This document shows, piece after piece, positions 21,833 to 32,313 of a stretch of 64,000 nt of DNA. The position numbers and the translations under genes were made by a program. The number at the start of each line of letters is the position of its first letter. Positions within the stretch are counted from its first letter, which is position 1. Origin of the DNA: Bactericera cockerelli (taxonomy: Eukaryota; Arthropoda; Insecta; Hemiptera; Triozidae); the NCBI GenBank assembly GCA_024516035.1, contig JAMCCL010000016.1, positions 126,501 to 190,500 of the forward strand, given 5' to 3'. The notes under the pieces were generated by a model. That model had not been told where the DNA came from. It did no database searches and saw only the letters and a program-made list of their open reading frames with translations.

Positions 21833-22808
21833 CCCCCAAAAAATATCACTTCGTGACATAAAAAAGTCCCGCCAAGTCGTTCCCCAAATATATTTCAGTT
21901 CCCAAATTCATCCCTCCCTCCCTTCCCAAAAAATATATTAGTTATTTGTGACCTCCCCCAAAAAAATTATTGAAATCAATTTATGGCCCCGCCTTTTATT
22001 CATTCACCTAAGTGCAACAGTATACTTATTAATAGCCTCCCCTCTCTCTTTCTTCTAATGTCCTCTTTCTTTTGTTCCTTATTGCATGTTGGAATGTTTC
22101 CTTTACAAACTCAGAACTTAAGTCTTATTTCCTTGCTCCTTTCACCGACTTGGGCTCTTGGCGGAGTACCACTAACTGGGAATAATTTTTTTTTAATCTA
22201 ATAGACAGTGCCATTTTGAAAGAATTAAAAAGAGATAATTTAACATAATGGTTCTTATGGAGAACAGGAAATGAGAAGTCTCCGCGACGGGGACCAAAGG
22301 ATGCATTATCTGTATCTAATTTGCAAAATATCTGCCACCAACGGGAATTGGACCATCAGAACAAGTCACGATTCCGGCTCATTTCCAAGGAACACATTTT
22401 TACATTTATATATAATCTTAGAAAAAAACCAAGACATCAGTTCCTTTGGCTAAGAACGGACCTGCTTGGTGGTACTCCGCCAAGAGCCCAAGTCGGTGAA
22501 AGGAGCAAGGAAATAAGACTTAAGTTCTGAGTTTGTAAAGGAAACATTCCAACATGCAATAAGGAACAAAAGAAAGAGGACATTAGAAGAAAGAGAGAGG
22601 GGAGGCTATTAATAAGTATACTGTTGCACTTAGGTGAATGAATAAAAGGCGGGGCCATAAATTGATTTCAATAATTTTTTTGGGGGAGGTCACAAATAAC
22701 TAATATATTTTTTGGGAAGGGAGGGAGGGATGAATTTGGGAACTGAAATATTTTTGGGGAACGACTTGGCGGGACTTTTTTATGTCACGAAGTGATATTT
22801 TTTGGGGG
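21833..22808. mobile_element. Foldback element FB2, copy a (976 bp)
   Basis: Inverted arms of about 340 bp with termini CCCCCAAAAAATATCACTTCGTG and the inverse, around a ~280-bp single-copy centre (22170-22460). AT flanks both ends. The right flank (22809-23510) is the same repeat that flanks copy b on its left, inverted. Confidence 0.87.
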
Positions 22809-23510
22809 ATCTTATAACTTTTTGTAGTGGCCCTGTATAGGTGTGGGGTGAATGATACATGTTGTTTCAATATAAAACTATTTAACATATTAAATAATGA
22901 CTTTAAAGGAACAAGTGTTGATAAATGAAACAGTTTGAATGTGAAGATAAAGATTTTAGTTTGATATTCATGCCTAAGCACAGTATCCTTCTCCAAATTA
23001 TTCTTTCACCTAAAAAGTAGATATGCGACTTTTGACTCATCTGGGAGAGTGATAATATACTAGATACTGAATATCTATACACCAACTTTTTTCTGAGCTC
23101 TGAAAATGATCCTTTTCCCAATTAAGGGCCAAATGTCCCTTTTAGGATAATAGAACAATAAAAAAGCACACCTACCACTCACGAGAAAAAAATTTGCCAT
23201 CGTTTGTGAAAATCGGTCAAGTAGTTTTGGCTGTAGAGCGGTCAACGCGAAAGAAGAATCAGAAAATGATGAAAAAAATGACGTTTTTAAAGTTTGGTTT
23301 TCTCCAACTTAACTCAAACGATTTTGATAGTTCTTTTTTCAAAGCTTGTCTCTATCGTGCCCCAATCTATATTTATTTATAGTCCGAGTTCCTTCATCAC
23401 TTGTACTTTTTTTCCTACAACTACAAGAATTGTGCTAATTTTGCTCTGGCGTATAACCTCACTTAGTGAGTTCGTTCTCACTTTGTTCGGTTAATTATGT
23501 TTAAAAGAAG
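22809..23510 (+). repeat. Dispersed repeat R adjoining FB2
   Basis: Also found inverted at 35515-37016 (with a Helitron inserted) and partly at 24895-25265. It ends with CCTCACTTAGTGAG, then TTCGGTTAATTA. The site AGGATAATAGAAC at about 23140-23152 is the uninterrupted version of the Helitron target at 35751/36688. Confidence 0.7.
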
Positions 23511-24047
23511 GTAAGATAACAAGCGAGACCCTCCCTCAAGTCGAAGAACGATTAGAGAGATAGTCCGGGTTATTCTAAAATTAATCCCGTTTCATAAATT
23601 GGTACTGTGTCACAGATTTTTACAAGGATGCTGTGTGGTGCCATTCATTTTATCCAGATGGGCCCCTCAACTGGTTCAAATAGTGGGTACACCCTGAACA
23701 TATTTCCTTAATTTATGTCAGATATAATAATAAGGACTTTTAAGTCCCATTATTCCAGCAGTATGCCCAAGATGTATTATTATGAGGTAAAAATACCAAA
23801 TGGGAGGATAACTATGTATTTTTACAATTAATTTCTGTGAAAGAATACTGAGAACGAATCTTATTGTGTTGAGTAATAAATGTATAAATATATTTTTTTT
23901 AACTGTTAATTTTTTATTTTATATTATAAATGAGGTACAACACAACCCACAACAAAAAGGTTAATAGTACCTCATAAACTCACTAAATTTAATGTGAATT
24001 ATGTAAAACTAAAACAAGTATTTTGTTTTAAAAAGAATTTACATGTC
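23511..24047. other. AT-rich unassigned stretch
   Basis: Nothing recognisable apart from AT-rich sequence and a possible remnant of repeat tails. No gene seen. Confidence 0.4.
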
Positions 24048-24125
24048 TCAGCTCGAACTCGCGGACGTCTAGCATCTCCAGCTCTACACAGTGCCGCCTT
24101 AACCACTGAGCTAACTGGACTGTTG
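24048..24125 (-). repeat. tRNA-like sequence
   Basis: On the minus strand GTTAGCTCAGTGGTTAAGGC is an excellent A box and GAGTTCGAGCTG a B-box relative. The intervening anticodon arm is irregular. Likely a tRNA-derived SINE or pseudogene. Confidence 0.6.
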
Positions 24126-24659
24126 ACATAATACGGTGGTGTTTGCAACATATAAAAGCTTAATTTATTTTACTTTGTATAATAATATTTTTAGCGGCCA
24201 GTGAAAGAAATATTTACTAGAGAGAATTGGATAGGGAGGATAAAGCCTTTCACTTCCTATGTACCTAACATTCCTAATTAGGAATAGGTATTAGGTAGTG
24301 TAGGGGCTTTTACAAAGTTTTCTATGAGACTTCTTCATTTCCCACTTAAAAAGGTCCCCAAATATTTATGACATTCATGTTACACATACATTATGTAACA
24401 TTGGGTACTAGAGATTTTTTTTACATATACCTAACCAACATTTTAGAAGAAAAAAAAATCTTGTCTTTTTCACTCCTTGGGCATTACAGGTTTATTATAG
24501 CTATGTATGTATGAAATTATTTGTGTTCAAGCACAAGGCCTCTTCACAAATTTTGTGGGTAGTGCAGCATTACTAAGAGCCTCCTTTACTTTTCAAATTC
24601 TATTACATTAATTTATTTTAACTCTGGTAATGCCGTCACTGGTCGTTACTTATTCAGTA

Positions 24660-24800
24660 ACTACTCATTTTTCCTCACGAGGTATGAGTGGACCCCAAAC
24701 AAGTAAAGTGCAGAAAAATTCCTGCCCAGTTGGGGATCGAATACAGGCCACCATGCCTGGTAAGCTTAGCGCGCTAACTCACTCAGCACCGGCCACTATT
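24660..24800 (-). repeat. tRNA-derived SINE, type with CTCGTGAGG core
   Basis: Minus strand: tRNA-like head (GGCCGGTGCTGAGTGAGTTAGC, then ATTCGATCCCC), a T-run, then GGTCCACTCATACCTCGTGAGG. The same post-tRNA order is seen in unit C module W with a different head. Confidence 0.65.
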
Positions 24801-24894
24801 TATGGGTTAGTATACCTTTATACAATTTCACATCGGGACATGTGGATTGAAAGGTTTGTGAATGAATAGGTATATACATAATAAACTAGATTAA

Positions 24895-25265
24895 ATATCT
24901 ATACTCCAATGTTATTCTGAGCTCTGAAAATGATCCTTTTCCTAATTAACGGCCAAATGGTAGCTTTTGGGATAATGAAACCATAAAAAGGCACACCTAC
25001 CACCCAGAAGAAAAAAAATGAGCCATCGTTCATGAAAATCGGTCCAGTAGTTTTGGCTGTAGAGCGGTCAACGTCAAAGAAGAAGCAGAATTTTTTGAAA
25101 AAAAATGACGTTTTTACAGTGTGTTTTTGACCAACTTAACTCAAACGATTTCGATGTTTCTTTTTTAAAAGCTTGTCTATTATCGTGCCCCAATCTGTAT
25201 ATGTAGTTCAATTTCCTCCATCACTTGTACTTTTTCTCCTACAACTACACGAAATGTGCTACTTA
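24895..25265 (+). repeat. Partial copy of repeat R
   Basis: Parallels 23080-23450 (TTCTGAGCTCTGAAAATGATC, AAAATCGGTC.AGTAGTTTTGG, GTAGAGCGGTCAACG) with about 15-20% divergence by eye. Confidence 0.65.
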
Positions 25266-25344
25266 TGCTGTCGCGTATAGTATACTCTTGGTAGCGCGCG
25301 AACTATTTCGATTGACTTGGCGGGTCGGAGCGCTACCGCGCTCC

Positions 25345-25505
25345 TTAATAAAATATTATGTATTGAGCAGTATCTGTGGTGGTCGTCGACTGGTGTAGGT
25401 AAATTACAAAGTTTGAAAGGTGACCTGGGTTCGAATCCCGGCTAGGTAGATTTTTTTTTACTCTGTACTTTGGATGTCCGGTATTCTCGTGAGAAAAAAA
25501 AAAAC
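25345..25505 (+). repeat. tRNA-derived SINE
   Basis: The head ends in GGGTTCGAATCCCGGCT (strong B box), then a T-run, CTCTGTACTTTGGATGTCCGG and TCTCGTGAGAAAA. This is the same head/T-run/TGTCCGG/CTCGTGAG architecture as the other SINEs here. Confidence 0.65.
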
Positions 25506-25529
25506 AGTAGTTGCTAGTTTGAGTCAACC

Positions 25530-26195
25530 TCCTATGACCGTTTAATTTTGAACGAAGTGAGTATGGTTTAACTCGATCAACATTTATTTGTCACAATCTA
25601 ATTATCCATCTACCTATGTATGAAACGTGATATAAGTTGCATTTTTGTCCAATCGAGCTGAAATTTTCAGGGTATATTCCATGGATATATTCTTGCCTAT
25701 TAATTCATAATTATTAAATGTATATCTAGTACAATTTCTCACTTCTTCTGTTTATATCTACCGATTGTGCTGAAATGACACCATGTTTAGCAACTCGAAG
25801 TTAGGCAAATATATGGGTCAACATTTCTGAACACATAATAATACTCGGCACTTTCATTTCTCTCTTTATTTTACCAAGATCGAATTGGTCATGTACGTAG
25901 GTACATAATATAATTAAAATTGTATTGTAAACAAAACCACGAAACAGAATTGTCCGTTTTTTAACGAGTTCATTACTAATTTTTCAATACAAGGTTAAAA
26001 CACTAGTTGATTATTAATGAATTATTGTTAATGGATTTTAAGATTAAATAGGTATGTTTTTTTCTTCATTATTATAAACTGGTTTAAGTCCCACAAAAGA
26101 AGCACCATTTATCACACCAACCTCATTTTAAAACGATTGTGACTAGTTGATTGTATTTTGGTTCTAACGTCCTGATTTGAACTAGTCAGGGAACT
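25530..26195. other. AT-rich unassigned stretch
   Basis: No gene, RNA or clear repeat recognised. Confidence 0.4.
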
Positions 26196-26199
26196 AGTC

Positions 26200-26405
26200 A
26201 GGGGAGGGTTTTACCCTCCATTCGCTGGGAATCGTTCCAGCTACCTACATTTACCTCACCCAGCCTGGAGGGCTGTGATTCCAGACTCACGTGTTTAGAG
26301 GGGAAAAAAATATTAAAAAAGTCTGCAACAACCGGTAATGGAACTCGAAATGTCTAGACTACGGGCAGTAGTTACAACCATTACGCCACGGAGGCTGGCC
26401 ACTGA
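26200..26405 (-). repeat. tRNA-headed SINE sharing its body with 5S-derived SINEs
   Basis: Minus strand: tRNA-like head at 26328-26400 (TGGCGTAATGG A box; GAGTTCCATTACC weak B box), a T-run, an ACACGTGAGTC stretch, then CAGGCTGGGTGAGG, then CGAATGGAGGGTAAAACC. The last two blocks also form the body of the 5S-headed SINEs at 29993-30266 and 59296-59488. Confidence 0.7.
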
Positions 26406-26514
26406 CAGTCTAAATAAAGCATTTATTTGGATCAATACTTTTGTATTTTGAATCGTAAATTACGTAGATTTCATTCAAAATTTACAAATAACTACCTACA
26501 AATACAGGGCATCC

Positions 26515-27085
26515 ATAAAGTCTCGCCCAAGCCTGGGTTTCTCGAAAACGACTCAAAATATCAAAAAACGCTAAAACCCGTATATCTACACAGCCCCAGT
26601 CAGGCTGGAAATGGACCAACTTCAAAATCTTAAATAGAATGGTGTGTCTTGTGGAATATTGTCTAAAGGTGTCATTGAGACAATTTCATTACAACAAATT
26701 TCAGTGAGTTACGACTTGCCGTTCTTGAGATACAGGGTCGGACGTCCTGCGTATCCATATATTTTGACGTATAACTTGTTAACCGTAAATTATAGAAAAA
26801 TGAAATTTGTCGATAAGAACTCCTTATGGCAAGACCTGTCGAACAATTTATAACTCGACATACACTCTTGATGTTAGTTTCTGGTCGGTTTCGTCAGGCA
26901 GCCGGACGAACAAAAAAAAATTATCGAAAAAACAAATCAAGTTTTAACTTGTTCGAAAGGTTTTACCACAAGGAGTTATTATCAACAGACTTCATTTTTC
27001 TGGAAGTTACGGTTAACGAGTTATACGTCAAAATATATGGATACTAGGCAGGACGTCCGACCCTGTATCTCAAGAACGGCACTAG
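26515..27085. mobile_element. Palindromic TA-MITE, 3'-truncated copy
   Basis: Starts TA|CAGGGCATCCATAAAGTC and matches the left arm and centre of the 55277-56176 element (GGTCGGACGTCCTGCGTA). The distal part of the right arm is missing after about 27080. Confidence 0.75.
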
Positions 27086-27239
27086 TTCAATATAAATTAC
27101 CCAACATTTTATATGATTGTCTTATAATATTACTGCGTATCACAACAACCTTAAAATAAAAGTCTTTTTTCTTTTATCTGTTGATCACTTTTTATTTCAT
27201 CTATCAGAGGATTTCATCTAAATCAAAAAGTAGTGATAT

Positions 27240-27746
27240 CCCCCAAAAAACACTACGTGTAAAAATAGTCGTCAAGTGTTGGAATGATTAAAAAGAACTG
27301 ATATCAAAAACGTCAATTTTCTATGTGTTGAAGGAATTATTTCACGTAATAAGTCTCTTGATAATTCAACCAAAATAATAGCCTCACAACAACAGTACAC
27401 CTTTGAGGAAACTTCGATTTGGTAATTTGAGAATTTAACCAAAAAATAGCTACACAACAAAACAATGCTCTTGTAAGAACAATGGTTCTGTAATTATGCA
27501 ACATTGTTCTTACAAGAGCATTGTTTTGTTGTGTAGCTATTTTTTGGTTAAATTCTCAAATTACCAAATCGAAGTTTCCTCAAAGGTGTATTGTTGTTGT
27601 GAGGCTATTATTTTGGTTGAATTATCAAGAGACTTATTACGTGAAATAATTCCTTCAACACATAGAAAATTGACGTTTTTGATATCAGTTCTTTTTAATC
27701 ATTCCAACACTTGACGACTATTTTTACACGTAGTGTTTTTTGGGGG
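27240..27746. mobile_element. Foldback element FB3 (507 bp, near-perfect palindrome)
   Basis: Arms of about 245 bp with very few mismatches around a ~17-nt loop near 27493. Termini CCCCCAAAAAACACTACGTG and the inverse, AT outside both ends. The arms differ from FB1 and FB2 except at the terminal ~20 bp. Confidence 0.87.
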
Positions 27747-27799
27747 ATTCATTTGACTGGCCTTTAATGAATTCCAAGGAAAATAATTATCAGACATAA

Positions 27800-28341
27800 A
27801 TAGCTAATTACTCTTTGAGTACAAGACGACCCTACACGGTCAACACTTTTAAGATTTTGAACATCATTTTTTGAGACTTACCTGGTTTATTTACCCAGAA
27901 GATCACGTGATAAAAAATCGTAAAATTAATTTTTAGCATCCTTGGCCGCCAACTTTTATCAAACTTGCCCATGTCTGTGCCAAAATTTGCTCGGGCAAAT
28001 CTTGAGTGTTTCAAAGTGTAAATAAATTACATCAGAATTTTTTTTTTCTATTCAGGTCTCAAAAAAGATGCCAAACCAAACCGTAAAAAACAAAATAGTG
28101 TAATTAGAAACATCGAAATTTTGTTGGCTTTCTGCAGAAATATTCAGAATCAACTCATCTTAAACAGGAAAAAAGTTCTGACTTGAAGAATAAGCCAAAG
28201 TCGGACTTTTTCAGAAAGTTGCAAAAAATCACTTTGTGCAGTTATAAAGGCGAATCCGAAAAAACGGATTGCAGATCCGTCCTAGAAATGTCGCCAGTAA
28301 TCTACCATTAACGGGTGTAAACGTTTTTTTTGTCCACCCTG
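27800..28341 (-). repeat. Right terminal inverted repeat of the 13 kb insertion
   Basis: Inverted match to 15329-15870, ending GTCCACCCTG|TA. See the 13 kb element. Confidence 0.8.
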
Positions 28342-28343
28342 TA

Positions 28344-28960
28344 TATGCGTTATCCACCTTGCCACTAATCAAATCTCTCAACCACAAAAATGTTACTCAG
28401 TGCTGGTATGCCGATGATTCCTCTGCGCAAGGATCATTTGAAAATTTATTAGATTGGTGGAAGAGCTTGAAAGCTAAAGGTCCAGCATATGGTTATCATC
28501 CAGAAAGTGACAAATCCTGTTTGATTGTCTCTGAAGAAGATCGAAATAGTGCTGAACAAATATTCAATGGCTCTGGCATCAAAATTGTTACTGGAAAACG
28601 TTTCTTGGGTGAATTCATTGTAGGAAATAATGATAAGAAAAGTTTCATAAAAAATAAAATTGATGAATGGATAAACATAGTTGAGAAACTCGCCAAGGTT
28701 GGCAAAGAAGAATCTCAAACTGCATACTCAGCTTTTGTAAAGTCCATGCAATTCAAGTGGACATATTTTCAAAGAGTACTCAATGATGATGAAAATGATT
28801 ATCAGACTTTGAGGGATATTATAAGATCAATCTTTTTGCCAGCGTTGTTTCATGGCCATGTTTCTGAAGATGAAGCTGATTTGTTTTCATTACCGGTAAA
28901 AAAAGGTGGATTGGGAATCGTTAATCCAATTGAAGTAGGACAGATTAATTACAAAACGTC
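28344..28960 (+). pseudogene. Endonuclease-bearing LINE, piece 2 (RT active site and thumb)
   Basis: Directly continues piece 1. Contains QCWYADDSSAQG (catalytic Asp pair), GYHPESDKSCLIV and the later LPVKKGGLGIVNP motif. The frame is broken at INYKTS by insertion of a poly-A LINE and resumes at 29963. Confidence 0.85.
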
Positions 28961-29945
28961 TGAAATTACAAAACGTCCAAATTATGCTTCTTGAAACTGG
29001 AAGAAAGAGCCATTTCTAATCCAACAGATACAACTTATAATTGGGTAGCGCAGCTGAGGAAAATATTCACTGAAACAGATTTTTTGCATCTATTTTCTGC
29101 AGAACCAAAAGACATAAGGAGCCAAATTGATTTGATAATAGATAAGATTAAACGTTCGAATAGATACGAGGATAAAAGAAGGATAGAGCAGTCCAGCTAT
29201 AGTACCTTGTACAAATTTATAACAGATCAAGATGATCAAGAAGTGGAAAAATATCTCCTGATGGACGCTCCTTTATATAAGATTCGTACGATCAGTCAAT
29301 TAAGAACTTCAGCGCAAAAAATAGCAAGAATCACCATTCATAAAGACATACATTTGATTGAAACTGAACAAATCTGTTCCATTTGCAATTTATCAATGGA
29401 AGAGTCCCTCGAACACGTTATCTTGGAATGTCCAATTTACCAGGCCACCAGAGAACGGTACTTACAAAAGTACATCATGTTATCTCTTAACAATACTAAT
29501 AATACGACACCGTTAAGATATTTGCTACGTATTACATCCCTAGAAAAACTGAATGATTTATATAACTTTGTCCAAATTTCATTGAAGTTTCGAAATAACA
29601 TTTTGAATGAATATGCCTAAAAGTATACAAGAGTTACATAATTATAATTATATTATTTAACAGTAGATATAAGACATATTTTAATATCTTAATGCTTAAG
29701 GAATATACCTACAAACTATGTTTAGCTTTTAATTTTTTATACCTGTTTTCATAGGTACAACATATTAGCTACATTAAATAGTAGAGAAAAAAAAAATAAT
29801 AATTATAATAATAATGTTCTGAACCTTTTTTTAATTATTATTCTACCAACATGCATTATTGTACTATGCTTATTATTGCCAACCTTTGTAAAACATTTTA
29901 TGTAAATACAAATAAATAAAAGTTAAAAAAAAAAAAAAAAAAAAA
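28961..29945 (+). mobile_element. 5'-truncated poly-A LINE with 17-bp target duplication
   Basis: Flanked by ATTAATTACAAAACGTC at 28944-28960 and 29946-29962. Carries an open C-terminal RT segment (to 29620) with a Cys/His knuckle CSICNLSMEESLEHVILECP and a final region LYNFVQISLKFRNNILNEYA. About 310 bp of AT-rich 3' UTR and a poly-A tail follow. The first bases of the insert repeat part of the target (ATTACAAAACGTC), suggesting microhomology at the 5' junction. Confidence 0.88.
28991..29620 (+). pseudogene. LINE RT C-terminal fragment with zinc knuckle
   Basis: Coding part of the poly-A LINE. The frame is open and entered from upstream, so the apparent start at 28991 (TTG) is not real. The knuckle Cys-x2-Cys..His..Cys lies at about residues 131-148. 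RT catalytic motifs are absent owing to 5' truncation. Confidence 0.75.
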
Positions 29946-29962
29946 ATTAATTACAAAACGTC

Positions 29963-29992
29963 AAAAGAATATTCCTCCAGTTTTGTCCAATA
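29963..29992 (+). pseudogene. Endonuclease-bearing LINE, piece 3 (short)
   Basis: After the second 17-bp duplication the frame of piece 2 resumes for ten codons (KEYSSSFVQ) and is cut by a 5S-derived SINE at about 29993. Confidence 0.7.
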
Positions 29993-30266
29993 GCCAGCGT
30001 CGATGGCATGTTGAATACACAGGTTCCCTTCAGAACACCGAAGTTAAGCGACATCCAGCGAGGTTAAGACTTCGATGGGTGACCATTCAAATTCTAATTC
30101 TCGTGATGCTGGCTTTTCCCGGCCCCACTCAGGCTGGGTGAGGTCAATGTGAGTAGCAGGTTTGTGAGTTTCCTGCGAATGGAGGGTAAAACCCCCGTCG
30201 TGATATGACCATGGCAGTTGAAAGCGACGTTAAACCCCACTTAAAAAAAAAAAAAAAAAAAAAAAA
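29993..30266 (+). repeat. 5S rRNA-derived SINE
   Basis: 29993-30113 (121 bp) closely resembles eukaryotic 5S rRNA: GAATACAC.GGTTC, ACACCGAAGTTAAGC, then ACTTCGATGGGTGACC and a closing GCTGGC complementary to the start. The body 30114-30242 has CAGGCTGGGTGAGG, CGAATGGAGGGTAAAACC and GACGTTAAACCCCA, then an A-run (30243-30266). This is the SINE3-type head/body/tail pattern, not a functional 5S gene. Confidence 0.87.
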
Positions 30267-30870
30267 CACTGCCAATTATGGACTCTACACTTCCTCGTGA
30301 TTGTTTCACATTGTTAACACGTGCCAATTTTGAGATTTTATACTAAATTACTTGTATCTCCAAAACGACTGCACCGATTTTCTTCAAATTTGTTTTATAT
30401 GGTAGAAAATCTTTTCTCCTACATTCTAGATTCCACAAAAATTTCTATATCGGCAAGTCGTGGTCCTTATTTTTTGACTTTTTTGTCCAAAATTTCGGAT
30501 TTTCTTAAATATCAAAGTCTAAATATAATTAATTAAAAAATATATATAAATAGCCTATGTAAAACAATTATATGCATACACACACAAAATTTCATTAAAA
30601 TCGGGTACACCGTTCACGAGATATAAGCGTTTAAGTAAAAAGTTAGTGGTCAGGCGCATGGGCTCTTTCACCAAGAACCGCTAGTACGAATTCGATGAAT
30701 TTAAAATGGGACCATCTACAGAATGTCTCCTAAATGTGTGCAAAAAAAAGTATTGTCCAATCTATACTTAACAAACAACCATTAAACATAAATGAGCATA
30801 TAAACACAGTGCAAAATGTAAAAAAGAAAGCAAAAGAAGAAAGAAAAAATCTGGTGTAAACATCACACGA
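30267..30870 (+). repeat. Helentron-like repeat F1, copy 1 (truncated)
   Basis: Starts CACTGCCAATTATGGAC and carries TGATTGTTTCACATTG and AATCGGGTACACCGTTCACGAG. Other copies: 31512-32313, 41941-42454 (inverted), 50406-51066 (complete). No coding capacity. Confidence 0.65.
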
Positions 30871-31511
30871 CTTTCCTTATCATATTAGGAATGAAAACGG
30901 GACCAAAAGCCACTGGTGACTCAAAGGTAACATTTAGCTAAAAATAAACATCAAATTCGTAATCAGCACCTTAAAATCATTGGATTTGATATGTCACAAC
31001 CCCCATCTAGGATGAATAATAAAAAAGTTAGTCCAAGCGGGTTCCCCCCAAAATACCGGTAAATTGGGGCCGAGTTCGAAAAAGTTCAAGATATCAAAAA
31101 AATGATCAGAATAGACCCCTATTATTTTTTTAATCTAAGAAAATGTTGTTCTCTAACTTTTTTTGTATCTTTAACCAATTCATAGAAACGGCGCTTGCGG
31201 CCAATATTTGCGGCCCTGCGGCCGCATTCTGCGGCCGATTGCAACCAAAAGTTTCGTGGTTCGTCTAGTGTATAAAATTAATTTCCATACTAAATTTCAA
31301 GTCTCTAGCTCTAACCGTTCTTGAGATATCCTGTTCACACACACACACACACACAGACACACAGACAGACAGACAGACAGACGCACGGACCAATGGCTGA
31401 AAACAACTTTTTTGGTATCCTGAGGCTTTGATTCGTCCAGAAATGTGAAACACTGGGTAGGTCAAATTTTCGACGAATACAATACTTTCCTTATTATAGG
31501 ATAAGGAAAGT
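30871..31511 (+). repeat. Helentron-like repeat F2, copy 1
   Basis: Begins ACTTTCCTTATC and ends in the hairpin ACTTTCCTTATtataGGATAAGGAAAGT at about 31484-31511, preceded by a CA/CAGA microsatellite (31328-31382). Internal GC-rich cluster GCGGCC at 31197-31240. A related copy runs 33690-34340. Microsatellite plus terminal hairpin resembles Helentron-associated (HINE/DINE-1-like) elements; this is inference. Confidence 0.55.
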
Positions 31512-32313
31512 AAAAAACACTGCCAATTATGGACACAATACTTCCTCTTGATTGCTTCACATTGTAAACACGTGCCAATTTTGAGATTTTATAGAAAATT
31601 ACTTGTATCTCCAAAACGGCTCAACCGATTTTCTTCAAATTTGTTTTATATGGTAGAATATCATTTTTCCTACATTCTAAATTCCACAAAAAATTCTGTA
31701 TCGGCAAGTCGTGGTCTTTATTTTTTTACTTTTTTGTCAAAAATTTCGGATTTTCTTAAATATCAAAGTCAAATTATAAAATCTCAAAATTGGCACGTGT
31801 TTACAATGTGAAGCAATCACGAGGAAGTATTGTGTCCATAATTGGCAGTGTTTTTTTACTTTTTTGTCCAAAATTTTGGTTTTTCTTAAATATCAGAGTC
31901 AAATTATAATTAATTTAAAAATAAATATAAATAACCTATGTAGAACAATAATATGCATATTCTTACAAAATTTCATCGAAATCGGGTGTACCATTCACGA
32001 GATATAAGCGTTTAAGTAAAAAGTTAGTGGTCAGGCGCATGGTCTCTTTCACCCAGAACCGCTAGTATGAATTCGATGAATTTAAAATGGGACCATCTAC
32101 AGAACGTCTCCTATATGTGTGCAAAATTTCATCAAAATCGGTCGAGTAGTTTCCGAGATTTGCGCGTTACAAGGAATCGTTTTAACAGACCGACAGACCG
32201 ACAGACAGACACAAAACCAAATTTACTCAGTAGGTTATGAAACGTCCAGAAAAAAATATTTTTTTTTACAAAAACGAACACAATAATTCCGATTTCTAAT
32301 ATTAGAAATTTCT
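31512..32313 (+). repeat. Helentron-like repeat F1, copy 2 with internal inversion
   Basis: Contains an inverted segment around 31760-31855 and then resumes. Ends with a CAGACCGACAG tract and the hairpin CCGATTTCTAATATTAGAAATTTCTCGG before GAAGTAAT. It abuts resumption of the LINE at 32314. Confidence 0.65.

Larger units (their letters stand above)
15329..28341. mobile_element. 13.0 kb TA-flanked insertion with ~540-bp terminal inverted repeats
   Basis: Begins CAGGGTGGACC and ends GTCCACCCTG. The two ends are inverted repeats for about 540 bp (15329-15870 against about 27800-28341), and TA flanks both sides (15327-15328, 28342-28343). Removing one TA plus the insert makes the LINE reading frame continuous, which establishes both boundaries. 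The interior holds other repeats (composite unit, foldbacks, SINEs, mini-Helitron, LINE), no transposase was recognised, and it may be a ~1.1 kb palindromic MITE enlarged by later nesting. Confidence 0.82.

Noticed and set aside
21983..22658. Recurring ~70-codon frame starting MAPPFIHSPKCNSIL (also 37166-37387, 37589-37882)
   Set aside because: It lies in the FB2 inverted arms, so it appears in pairs by palindromy; no start context, no family match, and the whole arm is conserved, not just codons.
29993..30113. Functional 5S rRNA gene
   Set aside because: It is followed directly by a SINE body and poly-A with no clean terminator at the gene end, and differs from the 5S consensus at many positions.
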